This document shows, in pieces, positions 54,901 through 64,000 of a stretch of DNA of 64,000 bases. The notes under the pieces are model-generated. The model had not been told where the DNA came from. It ran no database searches and saw only the letters and a program-made list of their open reading frames with translations. The stretch is from Acanthaster planci (Eukaryota > Echinodermata > Asteroidea > Valvatida > Acanthasteridae). The stretch lies in NCBI RefSeq assembly GCF_001949145.1, contig NW_019091361.1:1900866-1964865 (forward strand), read 5' to 3'. The position numbers and the translations under genes are program-made. Position 1 is the first letter of the stretch. Each line of letters begins with the position of its first letter.

Positions 54901-55123
54901 CCAGAAACAGCTACGGGTACACCAAGTAAAAGTGGTGATATACGCAGATGGTAATATTCTACGAGTGCAATGTTTCTAGACAAACCTTGTTCTTCTGATC
55001 GGGGTCGTAAGTTGTGAGATTCTCCACCAGCTCCTTGATACCCGGGAGGTTTCCGTCCTCCACTGCATGGAAGACCGCCATCAGAACAAAAGACTCATCG
55101 TTGTTCTCAAGTGGGTCGGAACT
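41695..55123 (-). CDS. DAPK1: DAPK1 orthologue: ankyrin repeats, ROC-COR, death domain (13 exons; kinase part not in window)
   Basis: The exons, in - strand order, end at 55123, 53794, 51287, 49871, 48937, 48527, 48055, 47645, 47105, 46427, 45580, 44516 and 42912. They give about 1,060 residues, matching human DAPK1 from about residue 355 to its C-terminus. Order: pre-ankyrin helix (DESFVLMAVFHAV), eight ankyrin repeats plus a cap, a ROC GTPase-like domain with P-loop GHQGVGKST and VALVATHAD, a COR-like region, and a death domain (LDPPDPMGKDWCLMAL ... VGTL-like GTLVVKLRALGRDDAA). Known role: calmodulin-regulated death-associated kinase in apoptosis and autophagy. Odd: exon 49675-49871 is one base short. 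I found no kinase or calmodulin-binding exon up to 64 kb, so they probably lie further right. Confidence 0.95.
43087..43428. mobile_element. TTCATAAATACC MITE, copy B
   Basis: Full-length relative of 27242-27592 with the same inverted ends, sitting in the DAPK intron between the death-domain exon and the COR exon. Confidence 0.85.
43448..43587. mobile_element. 140-bp foldback element
   Basis: GTGCTTGGCGGGTCTTAAAC ... GACCGGCTCAGGAGA is mirrored by TCTCCTGAGCCGGTCTTAAA ... TCGGCCAAGCAC: arms of about 45 bp with a 50-bp centre. Confidence 0.8.
44322..44516 (-). CDS. DAPK1: DAPK1 exon: start of COR-like region
   Basis: 195 bp, phase 0: LTVLCEAVLSILPVWRKSDK ..., VHTNINPLASELHLKDVIRQ, LHYMGE. 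NPLASExxL and the Q-L-H-x-x-G-E block are conserved with human. Confidence 0.92.
44811..44974. mobile_element. Palindromic 164-bp MITE, full copy in a DAPK intron
   Basis: The ends AGATTCACAATAGTCCG and GCACTGTTGTGAATTGCCC are inverted, and the centre GTCGACCCAATGCGCGTTTG is a near palindrome. Same family as 19576 and 40930. Confidence 0.85.
45321..45580 (-). CDS. DAPK1: DAPK1 exon: ROC domain end
   Basis: 260 bp, phase 1 in and phase 0 out: MKVALVATHADFRTCPKLPS ... IKKNFGRLFDICEMLFVVDA ... SRDMKLLRTHLSNLRNSVVK. VALVATHAD occupies the guanine-recognition position. Confidence 0.93.
46233..46427 (-). CDS. DAPK1: DAPK1 exon: ROC domain, continued
   Basis: 195 bp. It encodes GEFSVMEFSGYESYHTSYCH, then NLIVFRLDDSFEDQLSQVTY and a stretch ending VSEPIG. 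GDFSVWEFSG and VVFSLEEPYEIQLNQV are the human equivalents. Confidence 0.93.
46799..47105 (-). CDS. DAPK1: DAPK1 exon: ROC domain with P-loop
   Basis: 307 bp, phase 0 in and phase 1 out. It encodes SRIRLKIFGHQGVGKSTLID (P-loop GxxGVGKST), SLKCGYLRGLFRR, a Ser-rich stretch, and TKGIEMSQVNVPG. Human reads GHSGSGKTT at the P-loop. Nucleotide contacts through the GKS lysine and serine are expected. Confidence 0.93.
47568..47645 (-). CDS. DAPK1: DAPK1 exon: ankyrin cap
   Basis: 78 bp, 26 codons: DGLTASQIASLEGHEDVVLL, then FKQVQG. It corresponds to human DGKTAEDLARSEQHEHVAGL. Donor GTAAGT. Confidence 0.9.
47957..48055 (-). CDS. DAPK1: DAPK1 exon: ankyrin repeat 8
   Basis: 99 bp, phase 0: SEMSPLQVAARNGHIEIVRY, then LCLSGCKLEHRNK. 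VRYLCLxG is identical to the human repeat. Confidence 0.93.
48429..48527 (-). CDS. DAPK1: DAPK1 exon: ankyrin repeat 7
   Basis: 99 bp, phase 0: LGDTPLHIASKDGSLHILEL, then LHCAGSRVDTLNK. Acceptor TTTTTTCAG, donor GTAAAA. Confidence 0.93.
48740..48937 (-). CDS. DAPK1: DAPK1 exon: ankyrin repeats 5-6
   Basis: 198 bp, phase 0, two repeats: DGETPLLCASARGHLEIVSI ..., then GLTALHHAVRRHHYSIVRFL .... ETPLLxASARG and the A-V-R-R block match human repeats 5 and 6. Confidence 0.95.
49675..49871 (-). CDS. DAPK1: DAPK1 exon: ankyrin repeats 3-4, with a 1-nt deletion
   Basis: 197 bp where two phase-0 repeats need 198. The first part reads ETPLHVASRYGQVEAAQHLC, then DGETPLHISAWHGYTSIVQK LC (to about 49717). 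Continuing in that frame meets TAG within a few codons, while the next frame gives ADLDLRNK and a perfect donor (AAG|GTGGGC). One base is therefore missing at about 49705-49716, from an assembly error, a polymorphism or a real lesion. Confidence 0.9.
51189..51287 (-). CDS. DAPK1: DAPK1 exon: ankyrin repeat 2
   Basis: 99 bp, phase 0: HGDNAIYWAARQGQVAVIEY, then LKDQGCPLNEQNK. The unusual A-I/V-Y-W-A-A-R core is the same as in human DAPK1 repeat 2. Confidence 0.95.
53696..53794 (-). CDS. DAPK1: DAPK1 exon: ankyrin repeat 1
   Basis: 99 bp, phase 0, exactly one 33-residue repeat: HGETALHMASGQGHLDIVDY, then LLTKGAKIDIKDK. Acceptor CTTGTAG, donor GTGAGA. Confidence 0.93.
54031..54373 (-). mobile_element. 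tRNA-derived SINE, family 2, MIR/L2-like tail
   Basis: On the - strand: A box TGGCCTAGTGGTTAGAG, B box GGTTCGAATCC, then TGGGCAAGTCACT, TAAATGGGTACC and GGATAATAATGG, ending with AAAGCACATTACAAAT. The body and tail resemble the CORE-SINE/L2-type 3' ends known from MIR-like elements. Confidence 0.8.
54563..54873. mobile_element. 311-bp MITE with 36-bp inverted repeats
   Basis: 54563-54598 and 54838-54873 are reverse complements with one mismatch (GTTTATTTGAGAGTGGAC... ). The outer flanks (from 54518 and from 54874) are imperfect direct copies of AGGTGCRTGGYCTGCAAAAA. Confidence 0.85.
54986..55123 (-). CDS. DAPK1: DAPK1 exon: helix before the ankyrin repeats
   Basis: Acceptor GGATGTAG, donor GTTTGT, 46 codons, phase 0. 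It encodes SSDPLENNDESFVLMAVFHA, then VEDGNLPGIKELVENLTTYD. Human has DEEDSFVMKAIIHAINDDN at this place. Confidence 0.9.
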
Positions 55124-55400
55124 CTACATCCAGACAGAAAGATAAATGCCGAGACAACTTTTAGCAAAAGTCCTTCAGAACTGAATATGTTATTTGACGT
55201 GGAGCCTTTGCCATTTCTGACGGCTATAACTGGCTGAAAAGAAATCAATGAAATGAAGATGAAAGAACTCCCACAGCCCACAACCTATAAGAAATGTTGC
55301 TCATTTGTTGAGCATTGGAGAAATTCCCGGATTTCGGTACGCTCATCTTAACTGTGGAGAAAAAACTGACATCCAAAATGTAATATGAAGGCCGTGTTTT

Positions 55401-55521
55401 TTTCACATGGATCTGGATCACGATCACTGGTCTGTTGTTGGTCTACGGACACCAAAACCCACCTAATGGATGGTGTGAACCAGTGTAAGGATCACTGATC
55501 GTGATCCAGATCCATGTGAAA
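55401..55521. mobile_element. 121-bp foldback element
   Basis: The 26-bp arms 55401-55426 and 55496-55521 are exact reverse complements (TTTCACATGGATCTGGATCA...). Confidence 0.85.
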
Positions 55522-56619
55522 CAAACAGGCCCAAAGAGTCTATACCTTAGAGTCTTTATCCTGCAGTAATCATGACAGACAACAATAGGAATGAGGCAGT
55601 GTGTAATGCAGATACATCAAGCAGGGCATCTTTGTACCAGTAGTGTGGTCAATATGCATGCATGCTACCGCTGCACGTCAAACAAAAATCGATTCATGTT
55701 CACGCCTAGACTGGGCAACTTTGCACCAATTTAACTGGATGCACCAGACACACACAAAATTCAAGGTTGCAGTAAACTAACTATTCCTGAAGAACACCAA
55801 GGTAATCAGTCAAGCAAAATGGGAATCCTTCCAAATGCACCTGTGTTATATAACGCTGCCAGTCTATCCATGGAAAACAAGGTAATTCTAAACATCCACG
55901 CACACTGCCCAGAGCCTGTCTTTTAAAGCAAATGCAAAACCTTTGCTATTTTTAAATTACAGCCAAGGCTATAGGCTGGTTCAAAAGTATGACCGGTGGC
56001 CAGCTTATATCCTCTTACACCCACACTATCAAGTCCATGTAGATGTGGTGTTCAGCCATGATGTTGACTGACTCCGTAAGTGGGTTGGGTTGCAGTCATC
56101 CCACATGTCAATGTATATGTACCCATGGTACATATAGGCAACAGGAAGCACATAGAAAAACCAAACCTTGGACCGGAAACTCAAGGCTTGCAACAGCACC
56201 ACCAGAATTTAGTCATAGTTCTAAATCAGGTTTGTTTTGACATTTGAGCCAGTTGGTGATCCAAGGCCTTACTTTTCCAGTGAAGTGCATGTACACGCTT
56301 ATTCCTCACCCAACAAATGTCACATGGCAAACTGTATACTGTAAATAAACATCTCTTATTTGTTTTAAATCAAGATGAGAAAAGGAGACACTGAACAGAT
56401 GTATCTTGACTAACTACACAAAGTTTACTCTTAAATGTCAGCTAGCAACTACCTACTAGTAGAAATTATTATTACCGCTAATGGGTCGTTAGGGAGACAT
56501 TCCCATGAGAACGTGCACAAAATTTTTCCAACTTTACTGTCCTATAATTCGATATTCCCAGATCTGATCTGAACCAAACTTTGTATGTTTTCAATTTAGA
56601 CCCTAATCTATCATCTCTC

Positions 56620-56664
56620 NNNNNNNNNNNNNNNNNNNNNNNNNNNNNNNNNNNNNNNNNNNNN
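56620..56664. other. Assembly gap (45 N)
   Basis: A run of N. A missing exon here is possible, though the true gap size is unknown. Confidence 0.98.
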
Positions 56665-58785
56665 TTTACCACAAAATGTCTCCCAAATGACCTATTTGTA
56701 AATATATGTTAAATGCTGAATGTTACTGGGTTCTAATCATCCCTATGGCAACTGTCACCAACAGTCAAAAATCTGCACAGCGTAAATATTACACTTCAAT
56801 TATGCATGTTTCCACTGCTGTAGGTGTAATTCTGGTCATAAGAACATTTCCTCTGACAGAGACATTAAAACCCTGTAATGCTACCATATCCTTTCAGATA
56901 AATGTGCATACATGTGTAAAAATTAGGGCTGTTCAGCAGCAACACAGCGATATTATCTTAAACATCCCTGCTCCTCTATAGGCACTACCAAAATCAACAT
57001 CCAACCCAGGATTCTGGCCTTGGCTGCCAGAAATTCGACTTACATGTACGCTGTTTCTCCTGGTCAAAGAGTAGCCAGCCATAAGCATCATCAGCCTGTG
57101 GTGCAGCACTCACAACTCTTCCAGAATGGTCAATAAAAACACAAGTGCTGTTCACATCACCTACGATGACTGCACCACAATTACTGTGCACCAATTATTG
57201 ATTGCTTTTACCGCACGCTGCTGCTAGGGAAATTCACTAGTGTCTAATTCTGTCCATTGATTTCTTTCCTGTTTTTCTGGTTGCTTTCACACAGTTAGCA
57301 ACCTTGGAGGAAGGGTAAAGATTAGCCAGGGTATTAGGTCCAGTTATAATCAATGCAGTGGATTCTGCCCGACTGAGAACGAACAGTTCTAGCCTAAAGT
57401 TATTCCACACTCACTAAAAATTAAAGCTAATGTTACATGTATCCCAAAAACCTGTGCTTGAAGTGTCTGAGATCAGCCAGTAAGTTATCCAGTCCTATGG
57501 AGAATCAAGGCAAAGGAGCCAGACACGCAAGATAAAAGATACAAGCCTAACTCCTGACAAATTGCTCAATGCTGCAAGACAAAAATTCAAACCTAAACTA
57601 AAGTTATAAACGGACCAAAGCAAAACCAACATACAAACCAAACAAATCATTTATTTCAACATCCACTGACAGCAAACCCTGCTTGACAGCTGCATCGAAT
57701 AACTATATCAAAAGATTAAAAGCTGTTCATTTCTCAAACTCACTTTCATTTGATTGAAACGTTTGACAGAAATGAGTACCGACCACGCACACATTTCTAA
57801 TGAGGTCTTCAGGATGAATGAAAAATGGAAGAGTTATATAAACAGACAACCATGGCAACACTTCCATTACCTTCCCAGGGATGCTCGAGGAAGGCCAATG
57901 ACCCATGAAGCACAACTAACTACATGTATATAGACCGTTGGCTCTATACAGGTTGTCATTTACCATGACACACATAAAATTATCCAGCCACTGGGCAGGG
58001 ACAAAGCCTGAAAGTATTAAGTCCTCATTACATTTTAGAAGGACAAACTCACCAGGTAAAAACTACCCCCTGATACTTCTAATGAGAGCTGAATGAAGCA
58101 GCAGTGTAATGAAATTCAAATCATTATTATTAGTTTGAAGCATATGATGTGATTTGTGGCGTTAAAAATAACCATTTCAGGAAAATATACAACAGGTTCA
58201 TTGGAATGATTTGGAATGACATTTGCAGAGATATACATCTTATAACATATCAATCAAGTGTACAGGATAAAGACATGCTCAAAACTTAAAGCAAAACTTC
58301 CATAAATTGATGATGCAAATCAGACAAAAAAAGTTTCCTGAACAACAGAACACTGCGTGCATGGGTGTCACAGAGGTGGAGTGAAGGGGGGAAGGGGGCA
58401 CCCCCCCAAAAAAGGAATCAAAATAAAAAAGGAGGGAAGCAAACATGTTAAAAGTGACAAAAAGAACAACCTCAGATGCTGTTACTTGTTTATCGGATGG
58501 GTGCTTTACACACCCCTTGGAAATTTCCCCCAGGGAAAAAAGTGGTCCCTCCCTGGGAAAATATCCTGCAAATGCCCATGACCGTGAACTTAACATAATG
58601 AAAATTAGGAGCTACTGCCAGTGACTAACTAGGAGTTGCCAAAGCATCAGCAGTAACAATGTGCACTTTCACCACTAGAGCACTCCATCCTGAGAAACTG
58701 GAAAGCATGATGCTGATATGAGAGAGGGTTTCCCTGAACCATGCAGTCCATCATCAGATTAACGTGGACTACCAATATACAAGTA

Positions 58786-59058
58786 CATTATTAATCATTT
58801 CTGGTTATGATACCAAGGATTCCTCAACAGCACCCTAGGCACTGTAGCTTGGAAGCCAGAAGAAACCCGTCATGAGAAGACAATGAGAAGCAGTCACAGC
58901 TTTAGAGGTAAGAGGAAAACCCTGGAGTAATATTCTGGGTAAATCCATGGAATCAGGTAGGGACTAAAAACCCAATCCACAAGTGGACCGAGCCAGGATT
59001 TGAACCTGGACCGCAGAGGTGGAAGGCGAGGAAAGCACTACTATACCAACCTGACTCC
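58786..59058 (-). mobile_element. tRNA-derived SINE, family 1, copy B
   Basis: Reverse-strand relative of 12905-13156: GGAGTCAGGTTGGTATAGTA, B box AGGTTCAAATCCTGG, CTACAGTGCCTAGGGTGCTG and an AATAATG tail. It carries about 20 extra bp in the body (TTCTTCTGGCTTCCAAG). Confidence 0.85.
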
Positions 59059-59106
59059 ACCTAACATATACGAACCAGAAGCTGGAAAACTGCCCAACTA
59101 TTTTCC

Positions 59107-59339
59107 TTTTCACACTAGACAAATCTCGGGGTTGACTCAGGGTTGAAGCAGGGTTGAAAACTGGCGGCGATTCACACTTGAACATCAACAACATCCCTGA
59201 GATTGACTCCAATCCTTTTAAAGTGTGAAAACAATGCTGAGTTGAATGCAAGGTTGAAAAATTCAATTTTCAACCCAGGGCGGCCATGGGCTTGCCTAGG
59301 GTTGAGTTCAACCTGGGTTGACAGGCTGTAGTGTGAAAA
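59107..59339. mobile_element. MITE with TTTTCACACTA ends
   Basis: TTTTCACACTA at 59107-59117 and TAGTGTGAAAA at 59329-59339 are inverted. The interior has repeated GGTTGA-type motifs and no coding capacity. Confidence 0.65.
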
Positions 59340-61697
59340 AGCTTCATTACAGACTCAGAACTACATGTACATGTACACACACATGGTAACGTGTGAAAAA
59401 TGACACTCCTGGTGGGTAACCACCACCTGATACCTTCAGCATGTACATTGTACCTGTAGCCTCAAGCACGTTTAAGCATCTTACAGAGTCAATGGGAAAT
59501 CCCAGGATGAAAACCTCTGGGGCAAATGAATTCTAGTGGAAATACTGGGAAAACACATGTACTGAGATACAACGAAGAGCTGGAGTATGAATTTACTCAG
59601 GTTTGCATTATTCAAATTTTGCAAGACCAGCATCAAATGGCAGCAAAATTTCAACTCCAACTATCCGCCTGGAGCATCAGTCGAACAGAGCCAGGTTGGT
59701 AGGGAGTGTTCATTTTGTTGATAGCAATGTGACCATATATAATATGTGACCTGATAATTGCACCCTCTCTCGGTCCAGCTTGGGACTCATTATTCATATT
59801 TTGTTAGCCCGTGCCAAAACGAACAAAATATCGGTCAACAGGTAAAATGTCCAACAATCAATGTGTGAAAGCATTTGCTGTCACACTGAATATACATGTA
59901 CGTGTACAATGATCAGTTCCTGAACATGCTAAAAAGATGATTACTACATACAGTGAAACAAAATTGGAATGAATGTGATTGTCACAATGAAACAAGTGTT
60001 TTACTCGCAGCTCACCAACCATCTCAATCACATAGGAGATAAAATGGCATATGAGAACTGACAGAGTACCAGAAAGTGACTTACCCACGGGTCTCATGGG
60101 TTAAGTGCTCTGGGCCGTTTATTATTGGATCAATAAAAATTGTTTCGTTTCAAGAAGAGAATGCACTAACATCCTGAAGAAAAAAAAAAAAAAGTCGGCA
60201 AAATTATCGGCCAAAATTGTACCCCTTTAGTTTTTTCACAGCAAGGTCAGTTGCGCTTCTTTTTTGGACAGGTTGGCTCTTCTTTATAACCTACATGAAG
60301 TTACATGCATTCAACTTGCACAAGGAAAAATATCTCACCCCGGCAAGTGACAACAGATATGCAGCACCACAGAGTCAGAGACTCAAATGCCCTCATAAAG
60401 CTTCCCTGGATAACGGAAAATGGCCCGACTTCCATATGAAATCTAATTGTAAAAACCTAATTTGTAAACCCTCTCTCTTCATCAGAGATGGAATTAAACG
60501 CAAATGTACCAATTAATCAAACAAAATGATATCCACTGAGAGGCAGTGTTCATTACACAGCCAATAGGATACCAGCTTCTAACAGGCTCCTTGATGATTA
60601 CACATTGGCCGCTACCCATTTCACAAATGAACCCCACCCGTGTGTCATCAGTACAGTGCTCCGCCATTCAGTCTCTCTAAAATGCCAGCGGTCACTGGCT
60701 TTGCTTCTCGCCCGTCTTTTCTGAACAAAGGAGGCGGAGGAGGAAATGGGGGGTGTCAGATTCCCCGACGATAAAAACACGTCCTTCCTGAAACCAATAG
60801 ACCAGCGGACTTGGAGAGCCAGATGATAGGAACAAATTCTTAGGGTGTAGAAAGGAGTGTGCATCCCCTCCGGCAACACTAATGTCATGCGCAGGCCACA
60901 AAGTGTTTGGATTCACGCTTGCTTTGTGAACCAAATCAAAAGTACGATGCATGATTCATGAGGAGCACAAAGCATGTGCCGCTATTCTGAGGTTTTCACA
61001 CAATGCAAACTATCGATCAGTTTCATTCTCAATAAATCCAATTTTTTTACCCAAACTTCTTCACCCTTGCCAAATTTCCATTAAAATGTGACTCAGCCAA
61101 GGTTTCATGAAGTCAAAGGCTTTTTTTTTCTTTTTGTGCTTATATCATTGGTGAGGTAACCTCTCACACCTGCGAGTATGGAGTTTGTCAGACAGTCGAC
61201 CATCACTGACTTGACTGTCCACGTTATCACCTGCAACATGGTGCCCATGATCTACCGGATTTGGATAAAAAGACCCATCAGGGCCCAATTTCACAGAGCT
61301 GCTTTAACAGGTAGCAGATAGAAAAATTGTGTTTACTATAGCAGAAAAGTTTGCTAACTTTAAGCACTATAGAGGATTCTTAGTCACATGATTTTTGACC
61401 GTTAGCATTCAATTCACACAGATGTGCGTGGAAATGAAAACACAGTCAAAGTCTCTCAGAATTATAGCATACATGGATATGAAATTGTCAAAAATACATG
61501 CACCTAGATTTGAACATGCACTGCCTCCATGGACGTGGCCGGTATCAGTACACTTCCTGAAATGCCTTCCCCCGTCATGTTACATCAAATGAAACCACTA
61601 TTTTACGGTGAAGCTTGGTATGGTTTTGCTTACAATTGGGGGCGCATAGATATTTCCATTGTTTTGTCACTGAGTATTTTCTTAATTGTTTCCTCTT

Positions 61698-61799
61698 AGG
61701 TAAGCATGTCTTTTGCCATGCGCACTGCTTAAGGTAAGCATGTCTTTTGCCATGCACACTGCTTAAGGTAAGCATGTCTTTTGCCACGCACACTGCTTA
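61698..61799. repeat. 34-bp minisatellite, three copies (unit 1)
   Basis: Unit begins AGGTAAGCATGTCTTTTGCC. The three copies differ at a CG/CA and an ATG/ACG position. Confidence 0.9.
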
Positions 61800-62283
61800 T
61801 GGTCTCTATGAAATACACAGTTCCTCCAGCCTCTGTTGGTATAAAATTCTGCACTTAAAGCAGCGCCGTGAAATTGGGTTCTGAAGACTGAAGGATGCAC
61901 AGTTTGAATAGTACCATGGAAAAGATGACAACTCAGCTATTTAAGGTCATCACACTCCCCACTCTTAGTCACATGATTTTTGACCGTTAGCATTCAATTC
62001 ACACAGATGTGCGTGGAAATGAAAACACAGTCAAAGTCTCTCAGAATTATAGCATACATGGATATGACATTGTCAAAAATACATGCACCTAGATTTGAAC
62101 ATGCACATGCCTCCATGGACGTGGCCGGTATCAGTACACTTCCTGAAATGCCTTCCCCCGTCATGTTACATCAAATGAAACCACTATTTTACGGTGAAGC
62201 TTGGTATGGTTTTGCTTACAATTGGGGGCGCATAGATATTTCCATTGTTTTGTCACTGAGTATTTTCTTAATTGTTTCCTCTT

Positions 62284-62385
62284 AGGTAAGCATGTCTTTT
62301 GCCATGCGCACTGCTTAAGGTAAGCATGTCTTTTGCCATGCACACTGCTTAAGGTAAGCATGTCTTTTGCCACGCACACTGCTTA
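62284..62385. repeat. 34-bp minisatellite, three copies (unit 2)
   Basis: Same three copies, in the same order and with the same substitutions as 61698-61799, so the internal triplication predates the 585-bp duplication. Confidence 0.9.
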
Positions 62386-63060
62386 TGGTCTCTATGAAAT
62401 ACACAGTTCCTCCAGCCTCTGTTGGTATAAAATTCTGCACTTAAAGCAGCGCCGTGAAATTGGGTTCTGAAGACTGAAGGATGCACAGTTTGAATAGTAC
62501 CATGGAAAAGATGACAACTCAGCTATTTAAGGTCATCACACTGCCCACTCGGGATCAAGGTTGATAATCTCAAATGTCTACTGGAAATCCAAATTGTTGG
62601 ATTTCATTCCCAAGACGTACTCTTGTGTAATGGTACTACATGCACATTTGCTTCTGCTCTGTGCCCAGTAACCACGCCAAAATCCAACATGTTGCATCAT
62701 GTAAAATGTGCCTGACCAATTGCTAGTACAGTCCTACAATCATGGAGTATGTCAGTCCCACAGGATGCTGTTGCTAGATAGCAAAAGCACTCAGTCAAGC
62801 GTAGAGCAAAACAGATTAAAGCATATACAGAGAACACACATGTATATATTGGCAAATACACAGTACAGGTACATGTAGCAGGTAATAGCTAATTCAGCTG
62901 AACACAGTATTTTGAGGGAACATGTAGGCTTAATCAAACAACCATTTTGCAAATCCCCCAAAAGTCAGGGAATCCAAAGCTTAAACCCTCGTGTAGTGCT
63001 CACAAAAAACCTGTATTAATAACTGGAAGTCAAATTGGCACAAAAAATCTGTTTTGATGT

Positions 63061-63339
63061 TACACATAAGAATGGAAAACAACACATGAGAATGGAAAAC
63101 TACACATGAGGATGGAAAACTACACATGAGAATGGCAAACTACACAGGAGAATGGCAAACTACACAGGAGAATGGCAAACTACACAGGAGAATGGAAAAC
63201 TACACATGAGAATGGAAAACTACACGAGAATGGAAAACTACACATGAGAATGGAAAACTACACATGAGAATGGAAAACTACATATGAGAATGGAAATCTA
63301 CACATGAGAATGGAAAACTACACATGAGAATGGAAAACT
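63061..63339. repeat. 20-bp minisatellite, about 14 copies
   Basis: Unit ATGAGAATGGAAAACTACAC with a CAGGAGAATGGCAAAC variant block in the middle. No spacers, so not a CRISPR. Confidence 0.95.
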
Positions 63340-64000
63340 GATGCAATCAGCTGAAGGAGAAGTAACATGCCCGAATCCACCATCAAATTAATTTTCTACA
63401 TGAAAAAAAAATCTGGTTAAAGTTGCCATTTTAAGAAAGTGGGTCATTTGAAAGAGCTTTCTTCTTAGACTCTTCCATAAATTGCAAGAACGCCCACGAG
63501 GTTCAAACAACTTATTAAGCTGAAAAAAAACTGAGAAAAATCGACGTATCAGAAAACAAAGACATTCTGAAATCCACAACTCAATGTGGCTTGCTGGAAA
63601 TAGTCTATGAAAGTGAGTGAAAGAGCCCTTTCCATCAGTGGAGACAAACATGCATATTCCCACGGGTTAAGGATTTTATCTTCCATATTGCAATCCATTA
63701 CGAACTGTTAAGCAGTGCTATCACCCCTCTGACGCTAGCCTATCTGTTAGCACCCTTAGCCCCTGATGCAGCAGACTGCTAGGGGTGATTCATGCATTAT
63801 TTAAGCAGGGTAGTGGGCAGGTTTAGATAATGCTGATGCGCGACAAGGATAACAACAAGTACTGTCGAGTTTCACGTGTCTGTACTGGTTTTTTTTTAAA
63901 TCTCTGGAAGTCAGACATTTTCCTTCTAACACTGGAAAATGGACACTCTTTCCTGATGTGCATTTATGCTGTTTCGAGGGCCCACTAGGTCTTCAAAGAT

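Larger units (their letters stand above)
61378..62548. repeat. Near-identical 585/586-bp direct tandem duplication
   Basis: Unit 1 is about 61378-61962 and unit 2 about 61963-62548. Differences are a few single bases and one 1-bp indel (GCACTGCC against GCACATGCC). Each unit holds three 34-bp copies (next entries). Confidence 0.93.
55124..64000. other. Probable large DAPK1 intron; no exon recognised
   Basis: I searched by eye for kinase motifs and the calmodulin-binding KKWKQSVRL segment on the - strand and found none. The interval holds foldback and SINE elements, a tandem duplication, a minisatellite and the N gap. A CpG-richer patch at about 60600-60960 has overlapping - strand frames of 86 and 96 codons that I do not recognise. 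Confidence 0.55.

Noticed and set aside
57001-57194. Possible DAPK1 upstream exon (- strand frame followed by a GTAAGT-like donor)
   Set aside because: The peptide matches no part of the kinase or calmodulin-binding region, and the acceptor is unclear.
61690-61706. Recursive splice site (pyrimidine tract, CTCTTAG|GTAAGC)
   Set aside because: It lies on the + strand, whereas the surrounding gene, DAPK1, is transcribed from the - strand.
63061-63339. CRISPR-like regular repeat
   Set aside because: Units are head-to-tail 20-bp repeats with no unique spacers, in a eukaryotic intron: a minisatellite.

Overview
The window is animal nuclear DNA: AT-rich, intron-containing, full of inverted-repeat transposons, SINEs and minisatellites, with one assembly gap (45 N, 56620-56664). 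Two conserved deuterostome genes and a lectin cluster suggest a marine invertebrate deuterostome. An echinoderm is my best guess; hemichordate or amphioxus cannot be excluded from sequence alone.

Layout. (1) 355-5310, + strand: the last six coding exons of a TP53BP1 (53BP1) orthologue, encoding the tandem BRCT domains. Upstream exons lie off the left edge. (2) About 5.9-10.2 kb: gene-free DNA with repeats. (3) About 10.2-30 kb, + strand: a tandem array of single-exon, secreted C-type lectin genes (QPD/WND type, about 172 aa). Five copies look intact (10424, 13936, 17650, 24158, 28005). One is decapitated by a LINE and now forms a chimeric reading frame (22084-22614), one is a frameshifted pseudogene (26764), and one survives only as a promoter (about 23.5-23.75 kb). 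Three relics of a second lectin lineage (15.5, 26.2 and 29.6 kb) and a recurrent spacer repeat lie between them. (4) About 30-41.7 kb: no recognisable gene; several foldback elements. (5) 55123-41695, - strand: thirteen exons of a DAPK1 orthologue: ankyrin repeats, ROC (P-loop), COR-like region and death domain. The kinase and calmodulin-binding exons were not found and probably lie beyond the right edge. (6) 55.1-64 kb: probable large DAPK intron with SINE and MITE copies, a 585-bp tandem duplication and a 20-bp minisatellite.

The two single-copy genes are a DNA-damage adaptor and a death-associated signalling protein. The lectins are the accessory, fast-evolving part. Five intact or relic lectin promoters carry a near-perfect palindromic X-box (RFX site, GTTGCCATGGTAAC type), and every intact lectin gene has one 165-190 bp before its ATG. 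This is the most interesting regulatory signal here. Other highlights are the LINE-lectin chimera, variable sugar-site loops on a near-constant scaffold, a conserved two-cysteine C-terminal tail, and a 1-nt deletion in an otherwise perfectly modular DAPK ankyrin exon.
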